Below, in pieces: positions 8,001-16,157 of a stretch of DNA of 28,683 nt. A program made the translations under genes and the position numbers. Origin of the DNA: a virus; IMG/VR virus record IMGVR_UViG_3300032282_000241, positions 1 to 28,683 of that record; one strand, written 5' to 3'. A model generated the notes under the pieces. The model had not been told where the DNA came from and searched no databases. It saw only the letters and a program-made list of their open reading frames with translations. Numbering within the stretch: position 1 is the stretch's first letter; every line of letters begins with the position of its first letter.

Positions 8001-8106
8001 ATGACAGAGCGCCAATGTTCTGCACAGGATCCAAGAAGACCGGGGCCTCCGGTGGATTGTCCATAGCGACATCAGCTATATCAAGGGAGCAGTTAGATCC
8101 TATCAT
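5068..8106 (-). CDS. Large internal virion / polyvalent protein with LPD38-like region (1012 aa)
   Basis: Last gene of the late operon. The protein is mainly helical. Residues about 560-750 resemble large polyvalent protein-associated domain 38: a Phe/Tyr-rich helix, the stretch VLLQFSQYALQTMFLL at 649-664, and a strongly hydrophobic span at 678-699 (centre TMWTVAGLLFAIPF) followed by an acidic GDDAINIF. The C-terminal 150 residues are charged coiled coil and end with an Asp/Glu-rich tail. Its start overlaps the stop of the 1878-aa gene by one base, and in other phages LPD38 often ends a single giant polyvalent protein, so the pair looks like one protein split in two. The hydrophobic span fits a role in crossing or coating host membranes during DNA ejection. 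LPD38 call is by pattern. Confidence 0.75.
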   Translation of the reverse strand: MIGSNCSLDIADVAMDNPPEAPVFLDPVQNIGALSSWLRPATAVARKSKYFARLHKATNDKIKMRNLLMADYEEMLHELGQLPQESKDRINSVVEYLRLSRTAVRDTGRNFALKTREIRREGADGIERLFTPQLSKPGQTLKLDANETRMLHEMRDYLDSRYTLNAKSQLAALGYDGEYSRNAIEEGVEDDSFRDDLLRLFDAIESQRLISYIPFMRSGDTRIMVYGRDGTIDSGAFIMLDSLQWLKDLVGPKIAKMIPDPNVKAKIAEIQKKYPASDGYKIVVSRKAADINERLSIDDLSGLDKLLNLMDANAGKIIKNYFDRTMGGMFSEETVGGLSAANAEQVARGVIAGLPKSVRSVLMQDLISSFMKQSRDIPGYDTNFTDRLLDYNRIVASTVSHRMYREEYSEAFDDLKRNVGEAEKKYAEGWDEYVDSPEHTMWRALRTIGFYNSMWGSIASSAVNAMSVWTVTAPQMTIMKGSAGLDVYKMSVQVIAGFRGQIGHGMHVNPYAIPGLTDEEREVLILANKRGTVRAQMNPELMGIESQAMASRGGKIKQTASRYFQYGSSVISVTEEMNKVAAFIVAYRYAKDPKALKNWQKAYAENERAKIIMDEGSNPYDVAEFMVETATFMGGQIEKPPVMRGAGGVLLQFSQYALQTMFLLSENLRKQGPRGKVAAMFTIMTMWTVAGLLFAIPFGDDAINIFQWIYNKFAGEKMDFRTEGQMMLAEMFGGGEDARRDAEAIFRGPSRALLGLNISERIGFTSIVPEFEDGLGIVPAISTSVLKIQEYLDRRASGVQPIGAYVTAISPFIGKGPSDLLKGFVQYPIEGYRTRYGTLVKPAEEMDFLTEQLPRGAGFQSADIARRQQARQAGTEIAKATQNAERNNTLRLSKMLADAIKAEKAGDPKKAEAIRVKFGEEMNEIVKEFAAQIQAGNMAKAVKPPSEQTLKEAMMAELYPGMKLDNVGKLKKQAYIDAYRNIMVEDSEDDLIPDEEEDYADVEGGADPAFPE
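5076..5101. terminator. Hairpin at the convergent junction, possible bidirectional terminator
   Basis: GGAAGGCGG at 5076-5084 pairs perfectly with CCGCCTTCC at 5093-5101; the stem extends inward by a G-T wobble and one G-C pair to leave a 4-base loop (TCAG). It lies immediately after the + strand stop and inside the last codons of the - strand gene, where both transcripts end. Neither strand has a clean U-tract after the stem (only TTTT on the + strand, before it), so this is not a textbook intrinsic terminator. Confidence 0.45.
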
Positions 8107-11100
8107 CAGTCACACCCTCGGTTATCTTTCTGCAGGTCAGCGCCTTCTTCAATGATCTTATCGTTGGGTTCTTGAGCTTTTGCAACAGCATTGCGCATCT
8201 GCTTGGGCGTGCCGTTGATCAAGGCTTGAATAGCCTGCCTATTATTAGTGACATTCTTGGGCGAAACCGCTTCATCATTTATCGCAGCTACACGGAAGTC
8301 AGCTTTTGTCTTTTTGCCAGCAGCCAGTACGCTATTACCAGCATCGAGGAAGTCGTTAAAGAACTGGTCACGCGCCGGAGCCATACCGAATATCTTGCGG
8401 AGCATATCCACAAAGTCATCCCACCAAGAGCGTTTACCAGCTTCTTTCTCACTCATCAGCCGATAGCCGTTTCCATCAGCTACAATACGCTTAGCGTATT
8501 CCTGAACACCCTTATTAGTCAGGAGATAGGAGAGCGCTTCGTTGGGAGACTCTGCTGCGCTTATGACGGTGGTGGTAATTTCCGTGCCACCTTCGTATTC
8601 TTTTTTAATAACATTAGTAAATTTGCGCCACATGTTATTAAATTTCTTAACCTCTGCAGCAACCTCTTCGTTGTATAGGCCGCGATTGTCTAACACCTCA
8701 CGGTTGGATTCAGTGTAGGCAGCAACACTTGACCAACGTGCCTTTACATAAGCATGGATTGCTTCATGTAAGAACGTCTGCTCGTTCACGCCGTTTGAGG
8801 CTTGGTCAGGGTTCTTTATGAGATAGATGTTCTTATCTTTTGCGGTCGAAAGAACCATGCCGCGAACATCGCCCATGCTTATAAGATCGATGGACTCTTG
8901 GTCAGCACCATTCTTTGAGAGTACATCTACCGTTTTGTCCAAGTTGTTAACTGGATCAAGGATCACCATCTTCTGGTCACCAACGCCGTTCGCGGCAAGG
9001 ATGGTTGCAATCCTGCGAGCAGCTGGGTTCTTGCTGCTCCTCTGAATTATCTCAATGGCTTTCTTTGTGTCGCCACTTTCAAGCGTTTTGTAGAGAACGC
9101 TGCTCGGTGCAATCGGCGTATCGTTTATATTTGCGTTCACTGGTGATGTGGTTAGGACCGTCACTGCCGCAATGGCAGTCTTGAGAGACTTAGACGCCTT
9201 AGCTGACGCGGCTTCACCTTCCACATCATTCATGCGGCTAAAGTTCTTGGAACCAGCAATAAGTTTAGCGCCAGTTTCTAATACGGTATTGAGCTGCGAT
9301 TGGAACTTGGGCTCAAAACCAAGTAGCTTCCGTACAAATTCTACAAATCGCGTCCATAGATTGCCCTTATCGAGAAACTTCTGGAAGCTAGGCTGGGTCA
9401 GACCTTCAGCAATGAACTCATCTAGGTCAGTCATGCCGTAAGGAGGGGCATCAATCGCTGAATATTTTACATCAGTCAGCATATCTCTGTATGCGTCTAC
9501 CAACTTACTAGCTTCGTTACGTAGCGCAACTATCTCTGGGTCAGTGCTTGCTGCCATATTCTTCAAGCGCATAAAGCCAGCGCCATACTTAGCTACCAAT
9601 GCAACGTGGACTGCCTCATGAAGAAGGGTCACAATGTTTGCTGCAGTTGACACCCCACGCAAACGAACTTCGGGTGTTTCACCTATATTAAAAGAAGCCA
9701 GACCTAGAGTGAAAGCTCGTTGAAGGCTAAAATTCTTATTGCCAATCTTGACGTTAACATCGTCATCGATGACTCCTGCCAAAGCAGCAGCAAGCTCACG
9801 CTGCGCGGGGCTCATCTTATTGAGAATGTCCGGGTCGCGCAATAAATCTGTTAGCTTAGCATCGGTCTGTAAAGTCTTACCCGTTAGCGCAGACCATGCG
9901 TCCTGCATCCGGTAGATCATGTACTGGATAGCTTCGGCTGGATTTGTAATTGCAGTGCTGACGCCGCTTAGAAGGCCGCTGCGAAGTTTTCTTGATTTTG
10001 TTTGCGAAGGTTTCTCAACGCCGCCAAACATATCAGACTGTGGAGCGCCACTGCCACGCTCTTCCAAGATGCCGTCAAGAATTTCAGATGGCGACATTGA
10101 CTCACGCTCGAATAGACCATCGCCCGTTGTCTGCTCAGAAGCCCGGCGTACATACTTATCAAGCACATCGGCGATAGCTTCGCGACCAGCTGCACGACCT
10201 AATGTTTCGTTATAGAACGAACGGATGAAACGCTCCGTCACGGGGTCTAAAGGATTGAAGGCGTCATTCTGAGCAAGGAAGTCAGCAATCTTCGTGCCCT
10301 TGTTACGGACATCTCGAACGATTTTTGCCGCTTCAACGAGCTGCTTGGTCGTGTCCATTTCTGGCTCGACATCGCCTTCTTTGATTGCATCGAGCATCCG
10401 CCGCCATGCTGGGGCGACATCCTCAAGTGCACCACCAATGCTCTTGATGTTATTGTCCTGCGACTCATCGAGGGTATTGATCAGGTCAGCATCACCGTAT
10501 GCAGATGACTTGACGGCTGTGCGAAGGCGGCGACTGCCTTCAGCTGATAGCCGCCCATCTTTATCAAGAAACGCAGCCTGCTCTTGCGTTGGCAGCTTTG
10601 ATAGGAACGCACGCACAAAGCCCTGATTAACTGAAGCATTGACATCAGGAGACGCCATTAGGCCCATGACATCCGGAGTCAAAGACGCCGCGTCGGTCTG
10701 GGCTTTCTCGCTAGTGCTAAGCTGCAGCTTTGTGTCCATGTTGCTTTCGCGCACAAATTTAGAGCGCTCTTCAGGCGACATCCGGTCAGTCCGGCGGCGC
10801 ACCAGAACGGGACGATCAATCCCAGATATGTCAAAACCCTGATCTTCAATGAACTTACGGTATGCAGCAGCTTTCTCAGGTGACTCGTCGTACACCTTGT
10901 TGATTACCATGACGCGACCGTTGCCACTTTCAATTACGTTATCGAAACCAATAATCGGTGAACCACGGTCGCTCTCAAGGCTCTCACCAAGGCGCTCAGG
11001 GTCAAACTTGGAGAAGATGTCCTGAACCTGCAGGGCAGTGGAATCCCTGTCGCGCTGGCGATTCTGCAAGTCACCTGTTGCAGCTATCAGATCGGCAGCA

Positions 11101-13742
11101 TCCACAACCTCGAAGGCTGTGTTCACCTTTGATCCACCGGGCGTAGTAACGGTGCGAACGCGCTCTGGCGGTGGTGGTGGAAGTTCAGGTTCTTCTGCGA
11201 TAGGCGCGGTCACGGGTACTACGGCATCCTCAAGAAATGCCTCCGAGAAATTGTCCGTGGATTGATTACCACCTTCGCTCGTCAGACTTGAACCAAACGC
11301 GCTGATCTTCTTTTGATTAAGCGACTTGGCGCGACCTTCGCCTTCCCCAAAGATATGGACTGGGACAGGCTCATCCCCATTCTTTTCCTGAATGACCATC
11401 ATCCGGTGGCGACCGTCATGACCTTTGATCTTGCCTGTCTTAAAATCCAATGACAGGAATGGCGAACCAACGCCCCTGCCTTCATCAATAGAATCTCGAA
11501 TAAAATTAAGGCTGGATTGCTTTGGCTTGTCAATATCAGCCGCCAATTCAAGGAACTTTGACGGGCGCATCATAGCTGTGAAGCCGCGATACTTTACATT
11601 TTGGTTAAGCGGAACCTGACCAACGCCATTTACTTGGTCAAAGATTACGTTTCCAACTTTAGATTGCTTCTGCGTATTTTTTGGTGATGGAGCCTCAACC
11701 ACTGGCGCTGGAATCTCAGGTTCTTGTACAGGTTCTTGTACAGCCTCTGGCCGTGGCCCATACAAGCGTGTCATCAGGGCTTCAGCGTTACGACGGTAGG
11801 ATGCCTTGTTAGGCACGCCGCTACCCATAGTCCAATCAGATCCTAGAGCCCATGAAAGATTTGGGAAGTCTTGTCCTTCAAAAGACTTGCTAAATTTATC
11901 CCACACAACAGCAGGCTCACGCTTGTCTGGACGGTATGGCGCAATTGCAACTTTTTCAGGCGCTTCATCTGGAACTGTCTTAAATAACGCATTGTCAAAG
12001 GCCATCCCGGCCTGAAGCATGTCCTGCGTTGACACACTTTCCGCCCCACGCTCAGTCGCAATCTTACGAGCATCATCTTCGACCTGACGCATCTGGCTGG
12101 GCGTGCGGGTTTTCGCGTACTCCTGCATGTAGGAGTCTACATCTTCGTCGATAGGTAAGACTGTGGTGGGTGCGGCAGCCACGACTGGAGCATCAGGCTC
12201 AATGATTAGCTTCGGCTTCGGAGGCGATGGTACGTAGTCTGCAGCACGAGGCGGCGGCGGAGGCGGCGGTGGCGGAGGCGCGACCACATCAGGTAGATCC
12301 TCAGTAATATCCATACCAAAGGCCATGCCGCCCAAGCCACTCTCTGGCGCAGCAACACCAGCCTTGATTGCAGCCTGAACCTGAGCAGGATCTTCAGAAT
12401 AGATTACGCCATCTTCATCTGCGAGAACAACGCTACCGTCTTCATCGATTCCTTGGTATGTGTAGTCCCGTGGCCCAGATGGTTCGTTGAGCGTGACCTT
12501 ACCACCGACCGGGCCAAGGGCCTTAGACAATGTGCCCATGTCTGCAGGTGGTGGGGGCGGCGGCGGAGGCGGGCGTGAGGCGCGTGATGATGATGGTGGG
12601 GGTGGAGTTCCGTCGTCTGTCGCGCCCCTATTGAAAGCGCCTTGGAGTCCACCCAGAGGAGCTGCCATTATGCCGCCGCCGATGGCGCCAAGAACACCGG
12701 AAGACAGAACGTCTTCACCAATAGGCACTTCTGCTGCAGTCCCCAACTTAGCTACGTTCGTTGCCAGCTTAGAGCCAGCCTCTTCAGCAAATTCCTGAGG
12801 AGCTTCACCAATAACTGCACGACCAGCTGATCGAAGAATGCCACCTTTTGCTGGCTTCTCGGCAAATGCTAACTGCTCAAGGCCGGGTATTTTTGTCGCT
12901 GCTGCGGACACAATGCCAGCGCCAGCCGCCGCTATCTTAAATGCACGGTCAGCCTCTTCTTGAGTTCCACCCTTAGCAAGAACATCTGCATAGGCTTGGC
13001 TACCAGCATCTACGGCATTTATTGTTCCACCTGCAGTAGTCACGCCTATGCCAACCTGCCTAGCAAGCGCGGCCTCTGCAGCTTCACGCCCTGCAACTGG
13101 TAGGAATCTCTTGCCCACAAGTTGGACAGCCTTGCCTCCACCCATTGGGAGAAGTGTAGCTGGTAGCTGGCTGGCCACAAACTCAGAAGCGCCTCGCGCT
13201 GTTTGGAATGGAGCCTGAACGGTAGCTATTGAACGGGCTGCTTCGACAGGGGTTTGCGGTAAAAACTGACGCGCCAAGGGGCCAACAGTTGGGTTAGCTG
13301 CAGCTGCCCTGCTAAACACGGAAAGAGCCTGAGAGCCTAAACCGGGCTTTGCCTCTTTAATGTATTTCTGCTGCGCTATACGCTCTTGCTTACTGGCTTC
13401 CGGTAAATAAAGATCAGATTCAGTTTTAATTTTCTTGCCGACATCTTTTTGCAAAGCGCCAGCTAATGAAAGCAACGGAGAAGCAATGCCTGCTGTAGTT
13501 CCAAGATAGGGTGCAGCTTGCTGCAGTCCTAATCCAAGAGTAGAGGCAAGATCCCCAATAGCACCTGTAAATGTTGGAATAACTCCACTGAGAAACGACT
13601 CTTCCTCTTTCTTCTTTTTCTTCGGTTTAGCAGCCGACGAAGGTGGATAATTCTGCCGCATCACCCGCGTTATATCGCTGTCAGACATTCCATCCGGGAA
13701 GTTGACAAGTGTTCCGTCAGGTGCGCGAACTGTAATAGGCAT
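8106..13742 (-). CDS. Giant polyvalent internal virion protein: two ParB-like and two zincin domains (1878 aa)
   Basis: Layout: residues 1-34 a short module (MPITVRAPDGTLVNFPDG) seen at the start of phage ejection proteins; 50-370 an Ala/Gly-rich amphipathic region; 391-399 and 489-498 poly-proline tracts around a small beta-rich unit; 695-830 a ParB/Srx-like domain with GHDGRHR at 774-780; about 873-1200 a DdrB-like ParB region with RQRDRD (895-900), DPERLGES (914-921), IESGNGRVM (937-945) and RPVLVRRRTD (977-986); 1375-1379 a HEAVH zincin motif; 1659-1663 a second, HEAIH. Likely third ligands are Glu1446 and Glu1735. Polyvalent proteins are thought to enter the host with phage or plasmid DNA and to blunt restriction or remodel proteins. 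The ribosome site is poor, so translation may depend on the gene two bases upstream. Confidence 0.85.
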   Translation of the reverse strand: MPITVRAPDGTLVNFPDGMSDSDITRVMRQNYPPSSAAKPKKKKKEEESFLSGVIPTFTGAIGDLASTLGLGLQQAAPYLGTTAGIASPLLSLAGALQKDVGKKIKTESDLYLPEASKQERIAQQKYIKEAKPGLGSQALSVFSRAAAANPTVGPLARQFLPQTPVEAARSIATVQAPFQTARGASEFVASQLPATLLPMGGGKAVQLVGKRFLPVAGREAAEAALARQVGIGVTTAGGTINAVDAGSQAYADVLAKGGTQEEADRAFKIAAAGAGIVSAAATKIPGLEQLAFAEKPAKGGILRSAGRAVIGEAPQEFAEEAGSKLATNVAKLGTAAEVPIGEDVLSSGVLGAIGGGIMAAPLGGLQGAFNRGATDDGTPPPPSSSRASRPPPPPPPPPADMGTLSKALGPVGGKVTLNEPSGPRDYTYQGIDEDGSVVLADEDGVIYSEDPAQVQAAIKAGVAAPESGLGGMAFGMDITEDLPDVVAPPPPPPPPPPRAADYVPSPPKPKLIIEPDAPVVAAAPTTVLPIDEDVDSYMQEYAKTRTPSQMRQVEDDARKIATERGAESVSTQDMLQAGMAFDNALFKTVPDEAPEKVAIAPYRPDKREPAVVWDKFSKSFEGQDFPNLSWALGSDWTMGSGVPNKASYRRNAEALMTRLYGPRPEAVQEPVQEPEIPAPVVEAPSPKNTQKQSKVGNVIFDQVNGVGQVPLNQNVKYRGFTAMMRPSKFLELAADIDKPKQSSLNFIRDSIDEGRGVGSPFLSLDFKTGKIKGHDGRHRMMVIQEKNGDEPVPVHIFGEGEGRAKSLNQKKISAFGSSLTSEGGNQSTDNFSEAFLEDAVVPVTAPIAEEPELPPPPPERVRTVTTPGGSKVNTAFEVVDAADLIAATGDLQNRQRDRDSTALQVQDIFSKFDPERLGESLESDRGSPIIGFDNVIESGNGRVMVINKVYDESPEKAAAYRKFIEDQGFDISGIDRPVLVRRRTDRMSPEERSKFVRESNMDTKLQLSTSEKAQTDAASLTPDVMGLMASPDVNASVNQGFVRAFLSKLPTQEQAAFLDKDGRLSAEGSRRLRTAVKSSAYGDADLINTLDESQDNNIKSIGGALEDVAPAWRRMLDAIKEGDVEPEMDTTKQLVEAAKIVRDVRNKGTKIADFLAQNDAFNPLDPVTERFIRSFYNETLGRAAGREAIADVLDKYVRRASEQTTGDGLFERESMSPSEILDGILEERGSGAPQSDMFGGVEKPSQTKSRKLRSGLLSGVSTAITNPAEAIQYMIYRMQDAWSALTGKTLQTDAKLTDLLRDPDILNKMSPAQRELAAALAGVIDDDVNVKIGNKNFSLQRAFTLGLASFNIGETPEVRLRGVSTAANIVTLLHEAVHVALVAKYGAGFMRLKNMAASTDPEIVALRNEASKLVDAYRDMLTDVKYSAIDAPPYGMTDLDEFIAEGLTQPSFQKFLDKGNLWTRFVEFVRKLLGFEPKFQSQLNTVLETGAKLIAGSKNFSRMNDVEGEAASAKASKSLKTAIAAVTVLTTSPVNANINDTPIAPSSVLYKTLESGDTKKAIEIIQRSSKNPAARRIATILAANGVGDQKMVILDPVNNLDKTVDVLSKNGADQESIDLISMGDVRGMVLSTAKDKNIYLIKNPDQASNGVNEQTFLHEAIHAYVKARWSSVAAYTESNREVLDNRGLYNEEVAAEVKKFNNMWRKFTNVIKKEYEGGTEITTTVISAAESPNEALSYLLTNKGVQEYAKRIVADGNGYRLMSEKEAGKRSWWDDFVDMLRKIFGMAPARDQFFNDFLDAGNSVLAAGKKTKADFRVAAINDEAVSPKNVTNNRQAIQALINGTPKQMRNAVAKAQEPNDKIIEEGADLQKDNRGCD
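11718..11741. repeat. Perfect 12-base tandem duplication
   Basis: AGGTTCTTGTAC occurs twice without spacer. On the coding strand it gives a repeated Val-Gln-Glu-Pro unit in the proline/glutamate-rich linker just before the first ParB-like domain of the 1878-aa protein. It is in frame and recent-looking (no mismatch). Confidence 0.85.
12249..12278. repeat. Poly-proline triplet tract (GGC/GGA/GGT repeats)
   Basis: A run of ten proline codons (residues 489-498 of the 1878-aa protein), seen as a GGC/GGA/GGT triplet array on the + strand. Such tracts act as stiff spacers between domains and can slow ribosomes. Confidence 0.85.
12546..12572. repeat. Second poly-proline triplet tract
   Basis: Nine proline codons (residues 391-399 of the 1878-aa protein). 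Together with 12249-12278 it flanks a small beta-rich unit of about 85 residues (GGKVTLNEPSGPRDYTYQG and following), isolating that unit from the domains on either side. Confidence 0.85.
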
Positions 13743-13744
13743 GT

Positions 13745-15223
13745 TTATTTCAACGTGTTAGTTGTGGGATCATACGTGCGTACTTTAGCGCCACCCGCCG
13801 GAGCAGCAGCGGATGGAGAAAAATTCAGCTGCTTCTCAATAGATCTCATTTGCGCCTCGACAGTCGCCAGCTGAGCCCTGTAGCCCGCCTTAACCTTAGG
13901 ATCAGTTATAAGTATATTGTCAGCTGCAGCACGCAGGCTCTTCGCCTGTGCCCCAAGCGCGGCATAATACGTGGCAACTCCCTTTGGTATTCCCGTACTG
14001 TTGGCTGAAGGTGGGTTCTTTCTATATGCAGCAAGAGCGTCAGAAGCGCGTATCGCGGCCTTTTGAGTTTGCACCTCAAGCCGCTTCAATTCTTCTGCAT
14101 AATTGGCTTCCACTTCAAGTGTCTTTGCCTTTGACTTAGCTGCGCTAAGTTCTAGTGGCGCCATAGCTAATTTATTTACGCCTTCCTGATTCAGATTCGC
14201 AAGCGTCATTTCACCTTCAGTTAATGTTGCTCCAGCATTGGCACGATTAATTGCATCGGCACGAGCCTTCTCAATTAATTCACGATTCTTCAGGATAAGC
14301 TCATCACGCTTTTCTTCAATGGTGCGACGAGATTCCTCACGCGCATCACGAGCGCCTGTGTAGCTTTCAGAGCCAGCCTGTAGGCCACGAGCCAAGACGG
14401 AAGCAAACTTCTCACCGGGTTTTGCGCCTGCAAGTGCAGCACCAAATGCCATCAAAGCATTTCCCGGAGCGCGTTTGCGTGCTTGATCAATTAGCTCTTC
14501 TTCGCGGGTAAGCCGATTGGTCTGACGTTCCAATACAGCTGCGCTCTCCGCATCGACAAATGCAGCTTCTTCAGCATCGACCATAGCTTTTAACTTAGAA
14601 GCTACGCCAGATTTAATCTGTATTTCATAGGTGGTCTTGGCATCAACTGGCTGGCCTTGTGCTAATAACGCATCCTTCTGCGCATTTAGCTGTACAAGCT
14701 CAGCCTGCGCGGCCTCAAGCTGTGGCCTGAGACGCGATGTGAATTTTGGCTTTGCTGGAGCTTCAGGAACAGATTCAGCCGTACTCAAAGCTGCAGCTAT
14801 GGGACTAGCCACAGGGGCTCCCTCAGTCGATTCCGCTTCAGAGCCTGCGCGTAATCCAGCAGCAAGGTCATCTACCCGTGCGTTAGCAGCTGCCATCTCA
14901 GCAGGAGTTGGGGGCTGCTTGTTGAAGTCACGAACTTCCTGTGCCCGCTGATAAGCACCAACGTCTGTACCAGTGAGTGTTTGAGCAGTCAGCGGCGGAG
15001 CCGTCAGCTTTACGCCCGGTTCTTCAGGTGCTGGGGTAGCTGCCGTTACCAGCTTAGTTGAAAATAGATTAGCAAGTCCACCACCACCAGCGCCCAAATC
15101 TCCAGCAGCTTCAGACGCCATAATCTGTGAGATTAAATCTCCAACAGCCATGTTCTGAAGCTCAGGCTTTGCTGCCCGCAGCCGCATTGCAGCCAAATAC
15201 GCTTGCTGGGATGTCATCGCCAT
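13745..15223 (-). CDS. Probable internal virion protein, Ala-rich coiled coil (492 aa)
   Basis: The protein is very rich in Ala, Glu, Lys and Gln. Residues 1-150 are Ala/Pro-rich and loosely structured; about 165-245 and 295-385 are long charged helices with coiled-coil spacing (for example REESRRTIEEKRDELILKNR), separated by a Gly/Ala-rich turn. No enzymatic motif is visible. Its place between other late genes and immediately before the giant polyvalent gene is where podoviruses keep core or ejection proteins; a scaffold-type function is the alternative. The ribosome site is made from the last codons of the upstream gene (GAAAGGCAAATAA, 15225-15237), and the start at 15223 is one base after that stop; an ATG two codons later is also possible. 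Confidence 0.7.
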   Translation of the reverse strand: MAMTSQQAYLAAMRLRAAKPELQNMAVGDLISQIMASEAAGDLGAGGGGLANLFSTKLVTAATPAPEEPGVKLTAPPLTAQTLTGTDVGAYQRAQEVRDFNKQPPTPAEMAAANARVDDLAAGLRAGSEAESTEGAPVASPIAAALSTAESVPEAPAKPKFTSRLRPQLEAAQAELVQLNAQKDALLAQGQPVDAKTTYEIQIKSGVASKLKAMVDAEEAAFVDAESAAVLERQTNRLTREEELIDQARKRAPGNALMAFGAALAGAKPGEKFASVLARGLQAGSESYTGARDAREESRRTIEEKRDELILKNRELIEKARADAINRANAGATLTEGEMTLANLNQEGVNKLAMAPLELSAAKSKAKTLEVEANYAEELKRLEVQTQKAAIRASDALAAYRKNPPSANSTGIPKGVATYYAALGAQAKSLRAAADNILITDPKVKAGYRAQLATVEAQMRSIEKQLNFSPSAAAPAGGAKVRTYDPTTNTLK

Positions 15224-15224
15224 T

Positions 15225-16157
15225 TTATTTGCCTTTCAGCCAACCAAGCCCGTGCATCGGATGCTTGATGTTTCTCTTACCATCAGCGTTAATTGGGCCG
15301 CCCTCTTTCTTCTTAAACAGGTTCGCCAATGCACCAATGCCGGTAGCTACAGCGCCGACTGTTGATGCCGTGTTGCTCACGCCGGGAGCCGTTTTATATT
15401 CAGTGCCGCCAGCGCCACTGGCACTTGGTGTGCCGACAAAATTTTGAAAACGTAGAGCCTGATTGTAATCATAGTCGCGCTGAGCTTCAAAGTCTTCCCG
15501 CATTAAATCAAGCGAACGCTGATCCATGTTGCGCTGCGACGAACCTGCAGCCTCAAGCGCAGCTGTATCCGTTCCAGCCATGTCCTGAATACCACGACCA
15601 AGCATCTGCGCCCGCTCAGCTGCCGTCAGGTAACGATTAGCCTCAGTGTTGAACTGACCCATGCCGCTCTCATAGCCCTTCTGGAGAGCCTCGTTCTGGG
15701 CCGCAAGTGCAGCAGCATTTGCATCACGAATAGCGCGGGCCGTGAACTCAGCGCTCCGGCTACCACCAAACGTGCCGCCACCAACGAATGTACGGTTTAC
15801 CTGAGGCAGAAGATTCTCATATAGGTTGCGGCCAGCCGCAGAGCCGATCCCAGCAACGACGCTATCCGTATATGGATTCATATACTGAGCTACGACACCC
15901 GGATCTGTGAATGATTGCGTTGAGTTTGCAATGTAATTGCCCGCTGCTTCCGTATATGGTTTGTAGTTCCCAACATTCCGGGAAACCATATTGTAAGCCT
16001 GCATCTCTTGCGGAGAAAACCCAGCAATACGTGGGCCAGCAGTGTATGGCTGATAGCCCCCAGTTGTAGAGGTATAGCCCCTTTCAATGCTTTTTTTGTA
16101 AGCATCCACAAGCCACTGGGGTAGCCTAGTTTCGGTGACGGTTTCTGTGACAGCCAT
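15225..16157 (-). CDS. Probable internal virion protein (310 aa)
   Basis: Residues 1-110 are Tyr/Gly/Pro-rich (TSTTGGYQPYTAGPRIAGF), residues 120-225 are Ala-rich amphipathic helix with Gly-rich breaks (FVGGGTFGGSRSAEF), and the last 60 residues hold a hydrophobic stretch (TVGAVATGIGALANLF) followed by KKKEGG and a basic tail. The KKEGG motif near the end also occurs in the 651-aa protein next door. I know similar proteins only as uncharacterised structural genes of podovirus-like phages. It is coupled to the 651-aa gene (the ATG overlaps the neighbouring stop at 16157) and has a good GGAGG site nine bases upstream. A DNA-ejection or internal-core role is inferred from place and composition. 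Confidence 0.7.
   Translation of the reverse strand: MAVTETVTETRLPQWLVDAYKKSIERGYTSTTGGYQPYTAGPRIAGFSPQEMQAYNMVSRNVGNYKPYTEAAGNYIANSTQSFTDPGVVAQYMNPYTDSVVAGIGSAAGRNLYENLLPQVNRTFVGGGTFGGSRSAEFTARAIRDANAAALAAQNEALQKGYESGMGQFNTEANRYLTAAERAQMLGRGIQDMAGTDTAALEAAGSSQRNMDQRSLDLMREDFEAQRDYDYNQALRFQNFVGTPSASGAGGTEYKTAPGVSNTASTVGAVATGIGALANLFKKKEGGPINADGKRNIKHPMHGLGWLKGK

Noticed and set aside
8172-8678. + strand ORF of 168 aa opposite the giant polyvalent gene
   Set aside because: Lies wholly within a well-supported gene on the other strand; Cys/Ser/Phe-rich composition typical of a shadow; no ribosome site or coupling
12549-12572. Triplet GGC/GGT array as a regulatory or structural DNA element
   Set aside because: Fully explained by the poly-proline codons of the gene on the - strand
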